Assembly (NCBI GenBank): GCA_964483245.1
Contig: CAZABP010000001.1
Span: 1-64,000 of the forward strand
DNA: 64,000 nucleotides
Direction: 5' to 3'
Origin: CAZABP01 sp964483245
GTDB lineage: Bacteria; Planctomycetota; UBA1135; UBA2386
A program made the translations under genes and the position numbers. Shown here one piece after another: positions 1 through 7,408 of the stretch. Positions within the stretch are counted from its first letter, which is position 1. Every line of letters starts with the position of its first letter. A model generated the notes under the pieces. It worked only from the letters and a program-made list of their open reading frames with translations. It ran no database searches and had not been told where the DNA came from.

Positions 1-1
1 G

Positions 2-541
2 TTCAAGACCTACTGCACGACGCGCATCCGCGGCTCGATCCTCGACGAGCTGCGCGCCCAGGACTGGGTGCCGCGGCTCGTGCGGCTGAAGGCGCACCGT
101 CTGGAGAAGACGATGCGCCGCCTGGAAGCGGAGTTCGGCCGGCAGCCGAACACGTACGAGCTCGCCAAGGCGATGGGGATGAGCGTCAACGAGCTGCAGG
201 AGACGCAGCAGGAAGCCTGCGCCAAGGCGATCTTCTCGCTGTCGGAGAAGTGGGACGACGGTGACGAAGAGAAGGAGATGGAGAAGGTCGACATCCTGGC
301 CGACAAGAAGGGCCCGGACCCGTCGCAAGCGATCCACCAGAAGGACCTGCTCGACCTGATCACGCGCAACCTGACCAAGAAGGAGCGGTTGATCGTGATC
401 ATGTACTACTACGAAGGCCTCACGATGCGCGAGATCGGCGAGATCATGGAGCTGACGGAGTCGCGCGTGTGCCAGATCCACAGCAACGTGATGCTGCGAC
501 TGAAGTCGCAGCTCGATCAGATCCACCTTCCGGTCAGCTGA
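2..541 (+). CDS. sigma-28/WhiG-type RNA polymerase sigma factor, 5' end missing
   Basis: C-terminal 179 residues of an alternative sigma factor. The frame is open to the left edge, so the start lies outside. It enters in the region 2 core (FKTYCTTRIRG, then SILDELRAQDWVPR), continues through region 3 (RQPNTYELAKAMGMS) and ends with a region 4 helix-turn-helix (YYYEGLTMREIGEIM, LTESRVCQIHS). This layout is that of FliA/SigD/WhiG factors, which direct polymerase to motility genes. An acidic Lys/Glu-rich linker separates regions 3 and 4. A second sigma-28-like gene lies at 11565-12323, so which of the two controls late flagellar genes is open. CheD- and CheY-like genes follow directly. The family call is firm; the symbol is withheld because of the paralogue. 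Confidence 0.9.
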   Translation, partial: FKTYCTTRIRGSILDELRAQDWVPRLVRLKAHRLEKTMRRLEAEFGRQPNTYELAKAMGMSVNELQETQQEACAKAIFSLSEKWDDGDEEKEMEKVDILADKKGPDPSQAIHQKDLLDLITRNLTKKERLIVIMYYYEGLTMREIGEIMELTESRVCQIHSNVMLRLKSQLDQIHLPVS

Positions 542-560
542 ACCTCCGGATTCCACCACG

Positions 561-1166
561 ATGCCGGGTCGGCTCAAGCCGCCCGGCGCCAGGGCCGATC
601 TTCGCTTCGTGACGATCCAGTCCGACCGCGCCGGCGCACCGGCTGACTCGACGGCCGGCGCAGAAGCGCTGGCCCCTGCACGCGTGGTCCGGCTCGGCGA
701 GATCGTGACGTCGACGGCGCGGCGCGGCCTGCTGGCGACGCAGAACCTCGGCGCCGGAATCGCGGTCGCGATCTTCGACGATGTCGAGCGGATCGGGGGG
801 GTCGTGCACTGCCTGCTGCCGGATTCGACGCAGGACCCGGCGCGCGCCGCGCGCCGCCCGGGGCTGTTCGTCGACAGCGGCGTCACGGCGCTGATCACCG
901 AGCTGGAGCGGCTGGGGGCCTGGCCGCGCCGGGCGCGGATCTGGATCGCCGGGGGCGCCGATCCGGAGCACGGCGAATGCGATGAGCCGGCCGTGTTCCT
1001 CGGCCGCCGCAACGTCGAGTGCGTCCGCGATCTGCTCGACCGTGCCGGCGCGACCGACGTGCGCTGGGCCGTGGGCGGCCGCAGCGCGAGCGAGCTGCTG
1101 CTCGACCTGCACAGCGGCGAAGCGGACGTGCGGCACCCGCTCCTCGGGCGGAGGCGCGCGCGATGA
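561..1166 (+). CDS. CheD-like protein lacking the catalytic cysteine
   Basis: 201 residues matching the CheD chemoreceptor glutamine deamidase fold: a Thr/Gln strand (T60), a beta-hairpin with IGGVVHCLLP (His83), VDSGVTALITEL, IAGGADPE and GRRNVECVRDLL. In active CheD the nucleophile sits in an LGSCV turn after the Thr; here that turn reads LGAGI (residues 63-67), so the Cys is Gly66. The catalytic His is kept. The protein should therefore be unable to deamidate receptors by the known mechanism and may act only as a binding partner, for example of a CheC-like protein. The stop codon overlaps the start of the HDOD gene (ATGA), which implies translational coupling. The family call is good; the loss of activity is inferred. 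Confidence 0.75.
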   Translation: MPGRLKPPGARADLRFVTIQSDRAGAPADSTAGAEALAPARVVRLGEIVTSTARRGLLATQNLGAGIAVAIFDDVERIGGVVHCLLPDSTQDPARAARRPGLFVDSGVTALITELERLGAWPRRARIWIAGGADPEHGECDEPAVFLGRRNVECVRDLLDRAGATDVRWAVGGRSASELLLDLHSGEADVRHPLLGRRRAR

Positions 1167-2014
1167 ATGCGCCATTGACCGACATCCAACGCGCGATCGA
1201 CCGCCTGCCGGCGCTGCCGGAGGTCGCGATGCGCGTGCTGCAGATCGTCAGCGATCCGGACTACTCGACCGACAACCTGGTCGCCGTGGTGCGGACGGAT
1301 CCGCTGCTGACGGCGCGGATCCTGCGCCTGTGCAATTCCTCGGCATTCGCGCTGTCGCGGCCGATCGAGACGGTCAGCCAGGCGGTCGCGTTTCTCGGCA
1401 CGCGGAACCTGGTCAAGATGGTCGTCGCGACCTGCACGGCGGCCTACTACCGCGCCGCCGACCAGGGCTGGCGCGACCACGTCGGCGGGATCTGGCAGCA
1501 CAGCATCGCCTGCGGTGTCTCGGCGCAACTCGTGGCCGAGCACTCACGCGCCGTCGACGGCGGCAGCGCGTTCACGGCGGGGATCCTGCACAACATCGGC
1601 AAGGTCGTGCTGGCGGAGTTCCTGCCGCACGACGATGGCGAGCTCGGCGAGAAGCTGGCCGCGTACGACGGCGATTTCCTGGAGCTGGAACGGGCGCTGT
1701 GCGGCATCGACCACGCCACGGCCGGCGGGTTGATCGCGGACGCATGGTTCCTGCCGGTCGACCTGCGCCGCGCGATCCGCAACCACCACAACCCGCGCCA
1801 GATGCTGGTCGACGGCCCGCTGACCGCGATCGTGCACCTGGCGGACCTGTTGGCGCTGCAACTCGGGTTCGGCGGCGGGATCGATGCATTCCGCCACAGC
1901 GTCGCCCGCCAGGCGCTCGACCGGCTCGGACTCCTGCCGGCCGAGCTGGACCGGATCCGCCTCGAAGCGCTCGATGAGATCGAGCGTTCACAGGACCTGC
2001 TGAAACCGGACTGA
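1163..2014 (+). CDS. HDOD domain protein
   Basis: 283-residue protein made almost entirely of an HDOD domain, a catalytically dead relative of HD phosphohydrolases found in signalling and motility proteins. It begins LPALPEVAMRVLQIVSD, followed by RTDPLLTARILRLCNSS and the GILHNIGKVVL segment. The HD dyad of active enzymes is H143-N144 here, as expected for HDOD. The ATG at 1163 was chosen because it overlaps the CheD-like stop by 4 bp; an upstream reading-frame extension is Arg/Ala-rich and unconvincing. Neighbours suggest a scaffold role in chemotaxis or flagellar regulation. The partner is not identifiable from sequence. Confidence 0.85.
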   Translation: MNAPLTDIQRAIDRLPALPEVAMRVLQIVSDPDYSTDNLVAVVRTDPLLTARILRLCNSSAFALSRPIETVSQAVAFLGTRNLVKMVVATCTAAYYRAADQGWRDHVGGIWQHSIACGVSAQLVAEHSRAVDGGSAFTAGILHNIGKVVLAEFLPHDDGELGEKLAAYDGDFLELERALCGIDHATAGGLIADAWFLPVDLRRAIRNHHNPRQMLVDGPLTAIVHLADLLALQLGFGGGIDAFRHSVARQALDRLGLLPAELDRIRLEALDEIERSQDLLKPD

Positions 2015-2028
2015 CGTCGTGCCGATAT
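2001..2028 (+). promoter_or_regulatory. possible sigma-28-type promoter ahead of the CheY-like gene
   Basis: A GCCGATAT at 2021-2028 differs by one base from the flagellar sigma-28 minus-10 element GCCGATAA. Twelve bases upstream lies TGAAACCG (2001-2008), a weak fit to the TAAAGTTT minus-35. Predicted initiation would fall near 2035, ahead of the ATG at 2063, and would exclude the in-frame ATG at 2027. The minus-35 is inside the end of the HDOD gene. This is a pattern match only. Confidence 0.3.
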
Positions 2029-2062
2029 GGGATCGGATCCGGTGCGGACCGGAACGACTGCC

Positions 2063-2443
2063 ATGGCCTACCACGTGTTGATCGTCGACGACTCCACGAC
2101 GATGCGGAAGATCCTCGTGCGCGGGCTGCGCCAGGCGCAGCTCGACGTCGCGAGCTGCCGCGAAGCCAAGGACGGCGGCGAGGGACTCTCTGCGCTGCAG
2201 GCCGGCACCGTCGATCTCGTGCTGCTCGACCTCGAGATGCCGGACATGAGCGGCGCCGAGTTCGTGCGCAAGGTCGGCCAGCAGTTCGATCCCCCTCCTC
2301 CGATCGTGCTGCTCGCGTCCGACAGCAACAGTCCGGGCGCGCTCGAAGCGCTGCGCAGCGGCGCCAGCGGCTGCCTGGAGAAGCCGTTCACGCCCGACCG
2401 CCTGCACGACGTGCTCGAGCGTTACCTCGACCTCGACGACTGA
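2063..2443 (+). CDS. CheY-like single-domain response regulator
   Basis: 126-residue stand-alone receiver domain. The acidic pair (IVDDS, D9-D10), the phospho-acceptor D56 (VLLDLEMPD) and the conserved Lys (CLEKPF, K107) are all present, so phosphotransfer chemistry should work. The conserved Thr/Ser after strand 4 falls in LLASDS and aligns to either A85 or S86, so the switch residue is uncertain. There is no output domain, as in CheY proteins that bind the flagellar switch. ATG 2063 is preferred over 2027 because the receiver fold starts at MAYHVLIVDD. Its place between the HDOD gene and a degenerate-receiver gene points to motility control. Confidence 0.85.
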   Translation: MAYHVLIVDDSTTMRKILVRGLRQAQLDVASCREAKDGGEGLSALQAGTVDLVLLDLEMPDMSGAEFVRKVGQQFDPPPPIVLLASDSNSPGALEALRSGASGCLEKPFTPDRLHDVLERYLDLDD

Positions 2444-2475
2444 TCCGACCCGACTCCGCCCGCACTTGCGTGGTG

Positions 2476-3519
2476 ATGGCTGAACTCAACAAGGACCCGC
2501 TGCACGCGCTGCTCAGCGAGCAGTTGATCGGCGTCATGGCATCGCTCGCACGCGGCGCCTCGACGCGGATCGGCGCCCGCGTCGAAGCACGCCCCAGGCC
2601 GGTGTTCGCCGCGGCGACGATCGATCTGCTTGCGCGGGTCCATCGTCCGCTGATCCTCGCGCGCGCGAGCCTGCGCGGCGCCGACGCCGGCCATTCGCTG
2701 TGGTTCGCGGTCGACACCGCCGATGCCCTGACGCTGGTCGCGACGTTCGAGAAGCTGCCGGCCGACGCGATCACCGCGCGCCGGCGGGCACCAACGATCG
2801 GGGCCGGCGAGCTCGAGCTGTATGCCGCGCTGGCGGACGAGCTCTGTGAAGCGATCGACGCCCGCCTGCGGCAGAAGCCGGGGGACAGCGGAGCGCGGTT
2901 CGAGGAGCTCGGCGGCCTGCAGCCGGGCCGCGACCGCGGGCATGCGCTCGGCAGCGGTCCGTTCGTCGTGCTGCCATTCGACTTCGCGATCGGCGATCAC
3001 GAACCGGGCCAGGCGATGATGATCGTGCCGGCCGCCGTCGCCGTGCGGTGGAACCAGGGCCCGGTCGAGCTGGATCCGCAGCCGCTGCCGGACGAGCCTC
3101 CGCGCGGCACCGTCGTCGCGAGCCATGACGACGACGAGGAGATCCCGCTGACCGCGATCCGCGGCCGGCTGGCGGCGTTCCTGAGCACCGCCGAGAGCTT
3201 CGCGACCGTGCGGCGGAGCTGCCGGCGCGTCGGGCTCGAGCTCGTGCGCTATGCGCGCAGCGACGTCCCGAATCCGGCCGCGCTGCGCGACCAGATCGTG
3301 TTGATCGAGATCCAGGCCGGCGAAGAGCGGCGCTACGAGTGGTGCAAACGGATCAAGGCGCACGATCCTTCGATCCAGGTCGTGCTGCTGATCCACCGGC
3401 CTTCGCGGCAGCGCGTGCTGCAGGGGTTCGTCGCGCGCGCCGATGCGATCCTCGGCTGGCCGCTGTCGGAAGGCCTGCTGACGCACAAGCTCGAAGGGCT
3501 GTTCGCCCCGGCCGGTTAG
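2476..3519 (+). CDS. two-domain signalling protein with degenerate C-terminal receiver
   Basis: 347-residue protein with no close named family that I recognise. Residues about 1-200 form an alpha/beta region resembling CheC/CheX/FliN-type modules only in general look, ending in an acidic linker (SHDDDEEIP). Residues about 225-345 read like a response-regulator receiver: VRRSCRRVGLELVRYA, then IVLIEIQAG, VVLLIH and ADAILGWPLS. The phospho-Asp position is Glu278 and the conserved Lys position is Trp328, with the normal 50-residue spacing, so it should not be phosphorylated. It follows the CheY-like gene by 32 bp. A GTG at 2470 is an alternative start. The fold reading is moderate and the function unknown. 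Confidence 0.7.
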   Translation: MAELNKDPLHALLSEQLIGVMASLARGASTRIGARVEARPRPVFAAATIDLLARVHRPLILARASLRGADAGHSLWFAVDTADALTLVATFEKLPADAITARRRAPTIGAGELELYAALADELCEAIDARLRQKPGDSGARFEELGGLQPGRDRGHALGSGPFVVLPFDFAIGDHEPGQAMMIVPAAVAVRWNQGPVELDPQPLPDEPPRGTVVASHDDDEEIPLTAIRGRLAAFLSTAESFATVRRSCRRVGLELVRYARSDVPNPAALRDQIVLIEIQAGEERRYEWCKRIKAHDPSIQVVLLIHRPSRQRVLQGFVARADAILGWPLSEGLLTHKLEGLFAPAG

Positions 3520-3525
3520 CGGACC

Positions 3526-3714
3526 TCATTCGGCGCGCTGGCGCGCCGCGCGCAACAGCTCTCCGGTCTGCGCACCACTGCGCTGGATCTGCGCCAGCGC
3601 TTCCCGCGCCGCCTCGCGCGTGCCGACCGCCAGCGCGGTCTCCGCCTGCACCTGGATCACCGCCAGCAGGTTGGCGACCTGATGCAGCAGTGCGCGGAGC
3701 TCGGCCTGTTCCAT
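3526..3714 (-). CDS. 62-aa HisKA/phosphotransfer-helix-like mini-protein
   Basis: Short gene on the opposite strand between the degenerate-receiver gene and fliO. The product is one predicted helical hairpin; its first helix carries LLHQVANLLAVIQVQAE (residues 10-26), close to the H-box of histidine-kinase dimerisation domains (H, then N four residues later, then L-A-x-I). His11 would be the phospho-acceptor. No ATPase domain is present, so it could be a phosphotransfer or decoy protein for the nearby CheY-like receiver. The ATG at 3714 and TGA at 3526 are clear, but expression is unproven and the gene is short, so it could also be fortuitous. Confidence 0.5.
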   Translation of the reverse strand: MEQAELRALLHQVANLLAVIQVQAETALAVGTREAAREALAQIQRSGAQTGELLRAARQRAE

Positions 3715-3854
3715 GCACGCCGAGCGTAGGCCGCTGTCGCCGGATCCGACAGCGCAGTGTCGCGTCCGCCGGCAGCGCGTAGCGCGCCGGCTGCGCGTAC
3801 CCCCCAACATCCTGTGCTCCCGCACCTGGCATCTGCGTTGCTCCAGGGAGCGCG

Positions 3855-4469
3855 ATGAGCTCGAAGTGGAAGTGGCTCCTGCTGCCGCCGGCCGTGGCCG
3901 TCGTGCTGCTGCTCGGTCCATTGCGCGGATCGGAGGACAAACACCAGGCGACGGCGACCGGGGCCCCGGCGACGGTTCCCGCGGATGCGACCAACGCCGG
4001 CACACCGAAGAGCACGGCGCCGGCGGTGCCGGACGCGTTCGCGGTCGGCAGTGCCTTGATCGGCGTCCTGCTGCTCGGCGGTGCAGCGCTGGCGCTGTTC
4101 TCCAGGCTGCGCGGCGGCCACGCCGCCGGCGACAAGATCGTCTCGCTGCGCCAGAGCCTGCGGCTGTCCCCGCGCCACCGCCTGCACGTCGTCGAGCTGG
4201 ACACCCGCCTGCTGCTGGTCGGGGAGTGCGACGGCAACCTGTGCGTGCTCGATCGTGGCGACGCTCCCGAGGCCGCGGCCGACGAACGCACGCTGCGCGC
4301 GCGCGCGGCCGACGAGGAATCCCTCGACGAGGGTGCGACGCCGCGCAACCTGGTGTTGACGCCGCAGCCGGCGCGCCGCCGCGCGCCGACGCCGCCACGG
4401 ACAGCCGGTGTGGCGCTGGCCGATTTCCGCGCGCTGCTGCGCCGGGCCCGGGTCCCGAGCGGAACCTGA
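3855..4469 (+). CDS. fliO: flagellar export protein FliO
   Basis: 204 residues. An N-terminal hydrophobic helix (about 7-22), an Ala/Thr/Pro linker and a second membrane helix (about 56-77, GSALIGVLLLGG) precede the cytoplasmic FliO motif VSLRQSLRLSPRHRLHVVEL and LLLVGECDG. FliO assists assembly of the FliP/FliR export gate in the inner membrane. It is poorly conserved, so the position immediately before fliP supports the call. The stop codon shares one base with the fliP start (TGATG). The C-terminus is a basic, low-complexity tail. Confidence 0.8.
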   Translation: MSSKWKWLLLPPAVAVVLLLGPLRGSEDKHQATATGAPATVPADATNAGTPKSTAPAVPDAFAVGSALIGVLLLGGAALALFSRLRGGHAAGDKIVSLRQSLRLSPRHRLHVVELDTRLLLVGECDGNLCVLDRGDAPEAAADERTLRARAADEESLDEGATPRNLVLTPQPARRRAPTPPRTAGVALADFRALLRRARVPSGT

Positions 4470-5269
4470 TGCGCCTGCTCCGCCTGCTGTTGGTCTTCGT
4501 CTGCTGCACGCTCGGTGCAGCCGCGCAGAATCCGCCGGCACAACCGCAGTTCGCCGGCCCTCCGGCGCCGCCGGTGCAGTCGTCCTCGGCGCCACAGCTG
4601 ACGCTGCAGCTCAGCGGCGACCCGACCGCGCCGGATCAGCTCGGCGGCTCGCTGCAGATCGTGCTGTTGATGACGGCGCTGTCGCTGGCGCCCGCGATCG
4701 TGCTGACGATGACCTGCTTCACGCGGATCGTCATCGTGCTGTCGTTCCTCAAGCGCGCGCTGTCGATGCAGGAGTTCCCGCCGACGCTGGTGGTGACCGG
4801 CTTCGCGCTGTTCCTGTCGCTGTTCGTGATGCGGCCGGTCCTCGAGGAGATGCACGTGCATGCGTACCAGCCGTACGTGGCCGAGCAGATCGGGTTCAGC
4901 GAGGCGGCCGAGCGGGCTGGCGCGAGCATGAAGAAGTTCATGCTGTCGCAGACGCGGCTGGCCGACGTCGCGCTGATCCTCGACATCGCGAAGATGCCGC
5001 CGCCGGCGACGCCGGAGCAGCTGCCGTTCACCGCCGCGATCCCGGCCTTCGTGCTGTCGGAGATCAAGACGGCATTCCAGATGGGGTTCGTGCTGTTCCT
5101 GCCGTTCGTCGTGATCGACCTCGTGATCGCGTCACTGCTGGTCTCGATGGGCATGTTCACGCTGCCGCCGGTCGTCGTTTCGACGCCGCTGAAGATCATG
5201 CTGTTCGTGCTCGTCGACGGCTGGAACCTGGTCGTCGGCTCGCTGGCCGAGAGCTTCGTGCAGAGCTGA
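4469..5269 (+). CDS. fliP: flagellar type III export gate protein FliP
   Basis: 266 residues, usual length for FliP. A cleavable signal peptide (ending near GAAAQ, residue 20) and a Pro/Gln-rich segment precede four membrane helices. Hallmarks are MTCFTRIVIVLSFLKRAL, SMQEFPPTLVVTGFALFLS, the periplasmic stretch with MKKFMLSQTR, and PAFVLSEIKTAFQMGF followed by FLPFVVIDLVIASLLVSMG. Five FliP copies with FliQ and FliR form the export gate in the MS ring. The start was set at the ATG overlapping the fliO stop. Part of an uninterrupted fliO-P-Q-R-flhB-A-F-G run. Confidence 0.97.
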   Translation: MRLLRLLLVFVCCTLGAAAQNPPAQPQFAGPPAPPVQSSSAPQLTLQLSGDPTAPDQLGGSLQIVLLMTALSLAPAIVLTMTCFTRIVIVLSFLKRALSMQEFPPTLVVTGFALFLSLFVMRPVLEEMHVHAYQPYVAEQIGFSEAAERAGASMKKFMLSQTRLADVALILDIAKMPPPATPEQLPFTAAIPAFVLSEIKTAFQMGFVLFLPFVVIDLVIASLLVSMGMFTLPPVVVSTPLKIMLFVLVDGWNLVVGSLAESFVQS

Positions 5270-5276
5270 ACCCACG

Positions 5277-5555
5277 ATGGACGACGCCGTGTTGATGGAC
5301 CTCGCGCGCACGACGCTGTTGACGGCGTTGAAGCTGGTCGCGCCGGCGCTGGTCGTCGGCATGACGATCGGGCTGCTGGTCAGCCTGTTCCAGACGATCA
5401 CGTCGCTGCAGGAGCAGACGCTGGCGATCGTGCCGAAGATCCTGGCCGTCGTCGCGACGATCCTGCTGCTGCTGCCGTGGACGCTGACGGTGCTGCGCGA
5501 CTACGCGCGCACGCTGTTCGAGAACCTGGCCCAGTACGGGCCCCCCGTACCGTGA
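5277..5555 (+). CDS. fliQ: flagellar export gate protein FliQ
   Basis: 92 residues with two membrane helices (about 16-38 and 52-74) and the family segments LLTALKLVAPALVVGM, LLVSLFQTITSLQEQTLAIVPK and PWTLTVLRDYA. FliQ packs around the FliP5-FliR core of the flagellar type III secretion gate. It begins 7 bp after fliP, and its TGA overlaps the GTG start of fliR (GTGA). Confidence 0.97.
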   Translation: MDDAVLMDLARTTLLTALKLVAPALVVGMTIGLLVSLFQTITSLQEQTLAIVPKILAVVATILLLLPWTLTVLRDYARTLFENLAQYGPPVP

Positions 5556-6316
5556 TCCAGACGCTGCTCGCGGAGTTCCCGGCGCTGCTGCTGGCGGTCG
5601 TGCGCACGATGGCGTTCTTCGTCGCGATGCCGCTGTTCGGGATCGCGCGCGATTCCCGGATGCTGCGGCTGACGCTGGCCGTGGGTCTCGGCGCGATGTT
5701 CCACTGCGTCGCGCCGGCCGAGGTCGCCCCCGGCAGCCTGATCGAGCTGATCGTGATGGCGGTCCGCGAGACCGCGATCGGGCTGATCGCCGGCTACGCG
5801 GTCGGCCTGCTGAGCGCGACGGTCGCGGCGGCCGGCGAGCTGATCAGCCACGAGATGGGGTTCTCGATGGCGACGATCGTCGACCCGGAGACCGGGCAGT
5901 CGAACCCGGTGGTTTCGCAGCTGTTCGAAGTCGTCGCGTTCCTGCTGATCTTCGCGCTCGATCTGCACCACGAGATCCTGCGCGTGCTCGGCGCGACCTG
6001 GACGTTCGTGCCGACGGGCGCGCCGGTCGATCTCACGGCGGTGGCGCCGCGGCTCGCTGAGCTGGTCGCGCTCTCGCTCGGATTCGCGCTGCGCTACGCG
6101 CTACCGGTGCTCGGCGTCATGGTCCTGACGACCGCGGCGCTGGTCATGCTTTCGCGCGCGGTCCCGAACATCAACCTGCTCGAGTTCAGCTTCGGCGCCC
6201 GGATCCTGCTCGCGTTGTTGGCGGCGATCTGGTTCCTGGCGGAAGGACAGGAATTCCTGGTCGGTGCGTTCGAGACCCTGCTCGGACGCGCGGCCGTGTT
6301 GTTCGCACGGAGCTGA
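5552..6316 (+). CDS. fliR: flagellar export gate protein FliR
   Basis: 254 residues, strongly hydrophobic with about six membrane helices. FliR features include an N-terminal hydrophobic stretch ending in MPLFG, the AAGELISHEMGFSMATIVDP segment, the DLHHEIL motif and the C-terminal helix (ILLALLAAIWFL). It completes the FliPQR export gate and contacts FlhB. The GTG at 5552 was chosen because it overlaps the fliQ stop and gives the standard N-terminus; upstream extensions read into fliQ out of frame. flhB follows after 3 bp. Confidence 0.95.
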   Translation: MIQTLLAEFPALLLAVVRTMAFFVAMPLFGIARDSRMLRLTLAVGLGAMFHCVAPAEVAPGSLIELIVMAVRETAIGLIAGYAVGLLSATVAAAGELISHEMGFSMATIVDPETGQSNPVVSQLFEVVAFLLIFALDLHHEILRVLGATWTFVPTGAPVDLTAVAPRLAELVALSLGFALRYALPVLGVMVLTTAALVMLSRAVPNINLLEFSFGARILLALLAAIWFLAEGQEFLVGAFETLLGRAAVLFARS

Positions 6317-6319
6317 GCG

Positions 6320-7405
6320 ATGGCGCTGTTCCAGGACGACGCCGGCCGCACCGAAAAACCGACGCCCGGCCGGCTCAGCGAAGCCCGCGACCGCGGGCAG
6401 GTCGCGCTGTCGCGCGAGCTGACGATGGGTGCGAGTCTGCTGCTCGCGATCCTGGTGCTGGAGCAGGTCGGCCCGTGGTTCACCGGCTCGCTCGCCGACG
6501 CGCTGCGGCTGGGGCTGCAGGTCGAGCTGGCGCCCCGTTGGCTGGACGGCGGCGGCATCGGCGGCGTGCTCGGGACGCTGCGGCAGTTCGCCGGGACCGT
6601 GGCGCCGTCGTTCCTGTTCCTGGCCGGGATCTCGGTGCTCGGGATCGCGGTCGCCGGCTACGCGCAGATCGGGCTGCGCTGGTCGCCGGCGGCGCTCAGC
6701 TGGAAGCCGGAGCGGCTCAACCCGGCGACGAACCTGCAGCGGCTGTTCAGCCTCGACTCGGTCATGCGGACCGCCGCGTCCGCGGTGAAGCTCGCGCTGC
6801 TCGCGCTCGTGCTGTGGCTCGTGCTCGAGGACCGCTGGCCGCTGCTGGCGACCTTGCACTCGTACGACGACCTGCAGACGTCGATCGGCATCGTCGTCGA
6901 GACGGCGTTCGCGCTGTTCTTCTGGATCGCGCTGGCGGTGTTCCTGCTCGCATTCGTCGACGTCGCCTGGCAGCGCTTCAGCTTCACCAAGAACCTGATG
7001 ATGACCAAGCAGGAGGTCGAGGACGAACGCAAGCGCACCGACGGCGACCCGCTGATCAAGAGCCGCCAGCGCACCGCGCGGCTCGAGCTGATGCGCCAGC
7101 GGATGATGGAAGCGGTCCCGAAGGCCGACGTCGTGATCACCAACCCGACGCACTTCGCAGTCGCGCTCGCCTACGACCGCGCGCGGCACTCGGCACCGGA
7201 GGTCGTCGCCAAGGGCGTCGACGACGTCGCGGCGCGGATCCGCGAGATCGCGCAGGCGCATGGCGTGCCGCTGATGTCCGACCCGCCGCTGGCGCGCACG
7301 TTGTTCCGTGCGGTCAAGGTCGGGCAACAGATCCCCGAACGCTTCTACCAAGCGGTCGCCACCGTGCTCGGGCACGTCTGGCGGCTGCGGCAGCGGAGCC
7401 GATAG
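6320..7405 (+). CDS. flhB: flagellar export switch protein FlhB
   Basis: 361 residues. The N-terminus has the EKPTPGRLSEARDRGQVALS signature, then four membrane helices and a cytoplasmic domain. The autocleavage motif NPTH is at residues 275-278 (VVITNPTHFAVAL), so Asn275-Pro276 cleavage and the hook-to-filament substrate switch are expected to work. The ELMRQRMM linker and the KGVDDVAARIREIA and PPLARTLFRAVKVGQ segments also fit. It sits between fliR and flhA with 3-bp gaps on each side. Confidence 0.97.
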   Translation: MALFQDDAGRTEKPTPGRLSEARDRGQVALSRELTMGASLLLAILVLEQVGPWFTGSLADALRLGLQVELAPRWLDGGGIGGVLGTLRQFAGTVAPSFLFLAGISVLGIAVAGYAQIGLRWSPAALSWKPERLNPATNLQRLFSLDSVMRTAASAVKLALLALVLWLVLEDRWPLLATLHSYDDLQTSIGIVVETAFALFFWIALAVFLLAFVDVAWQRFSFTKNLMMTKQEVEDERKRTDGDPLIKSRQRTARLELMRQRMMEAVPKADVVITNPTHFAVALAYDRARHSAPEVVAKGVDDVAARIREIAQAHGVPLMSDPPLARTLFRAVKVGQQIPERFYQAVATVLGHVWRLRQRSR

Positions 7406-7408
7406 CCG

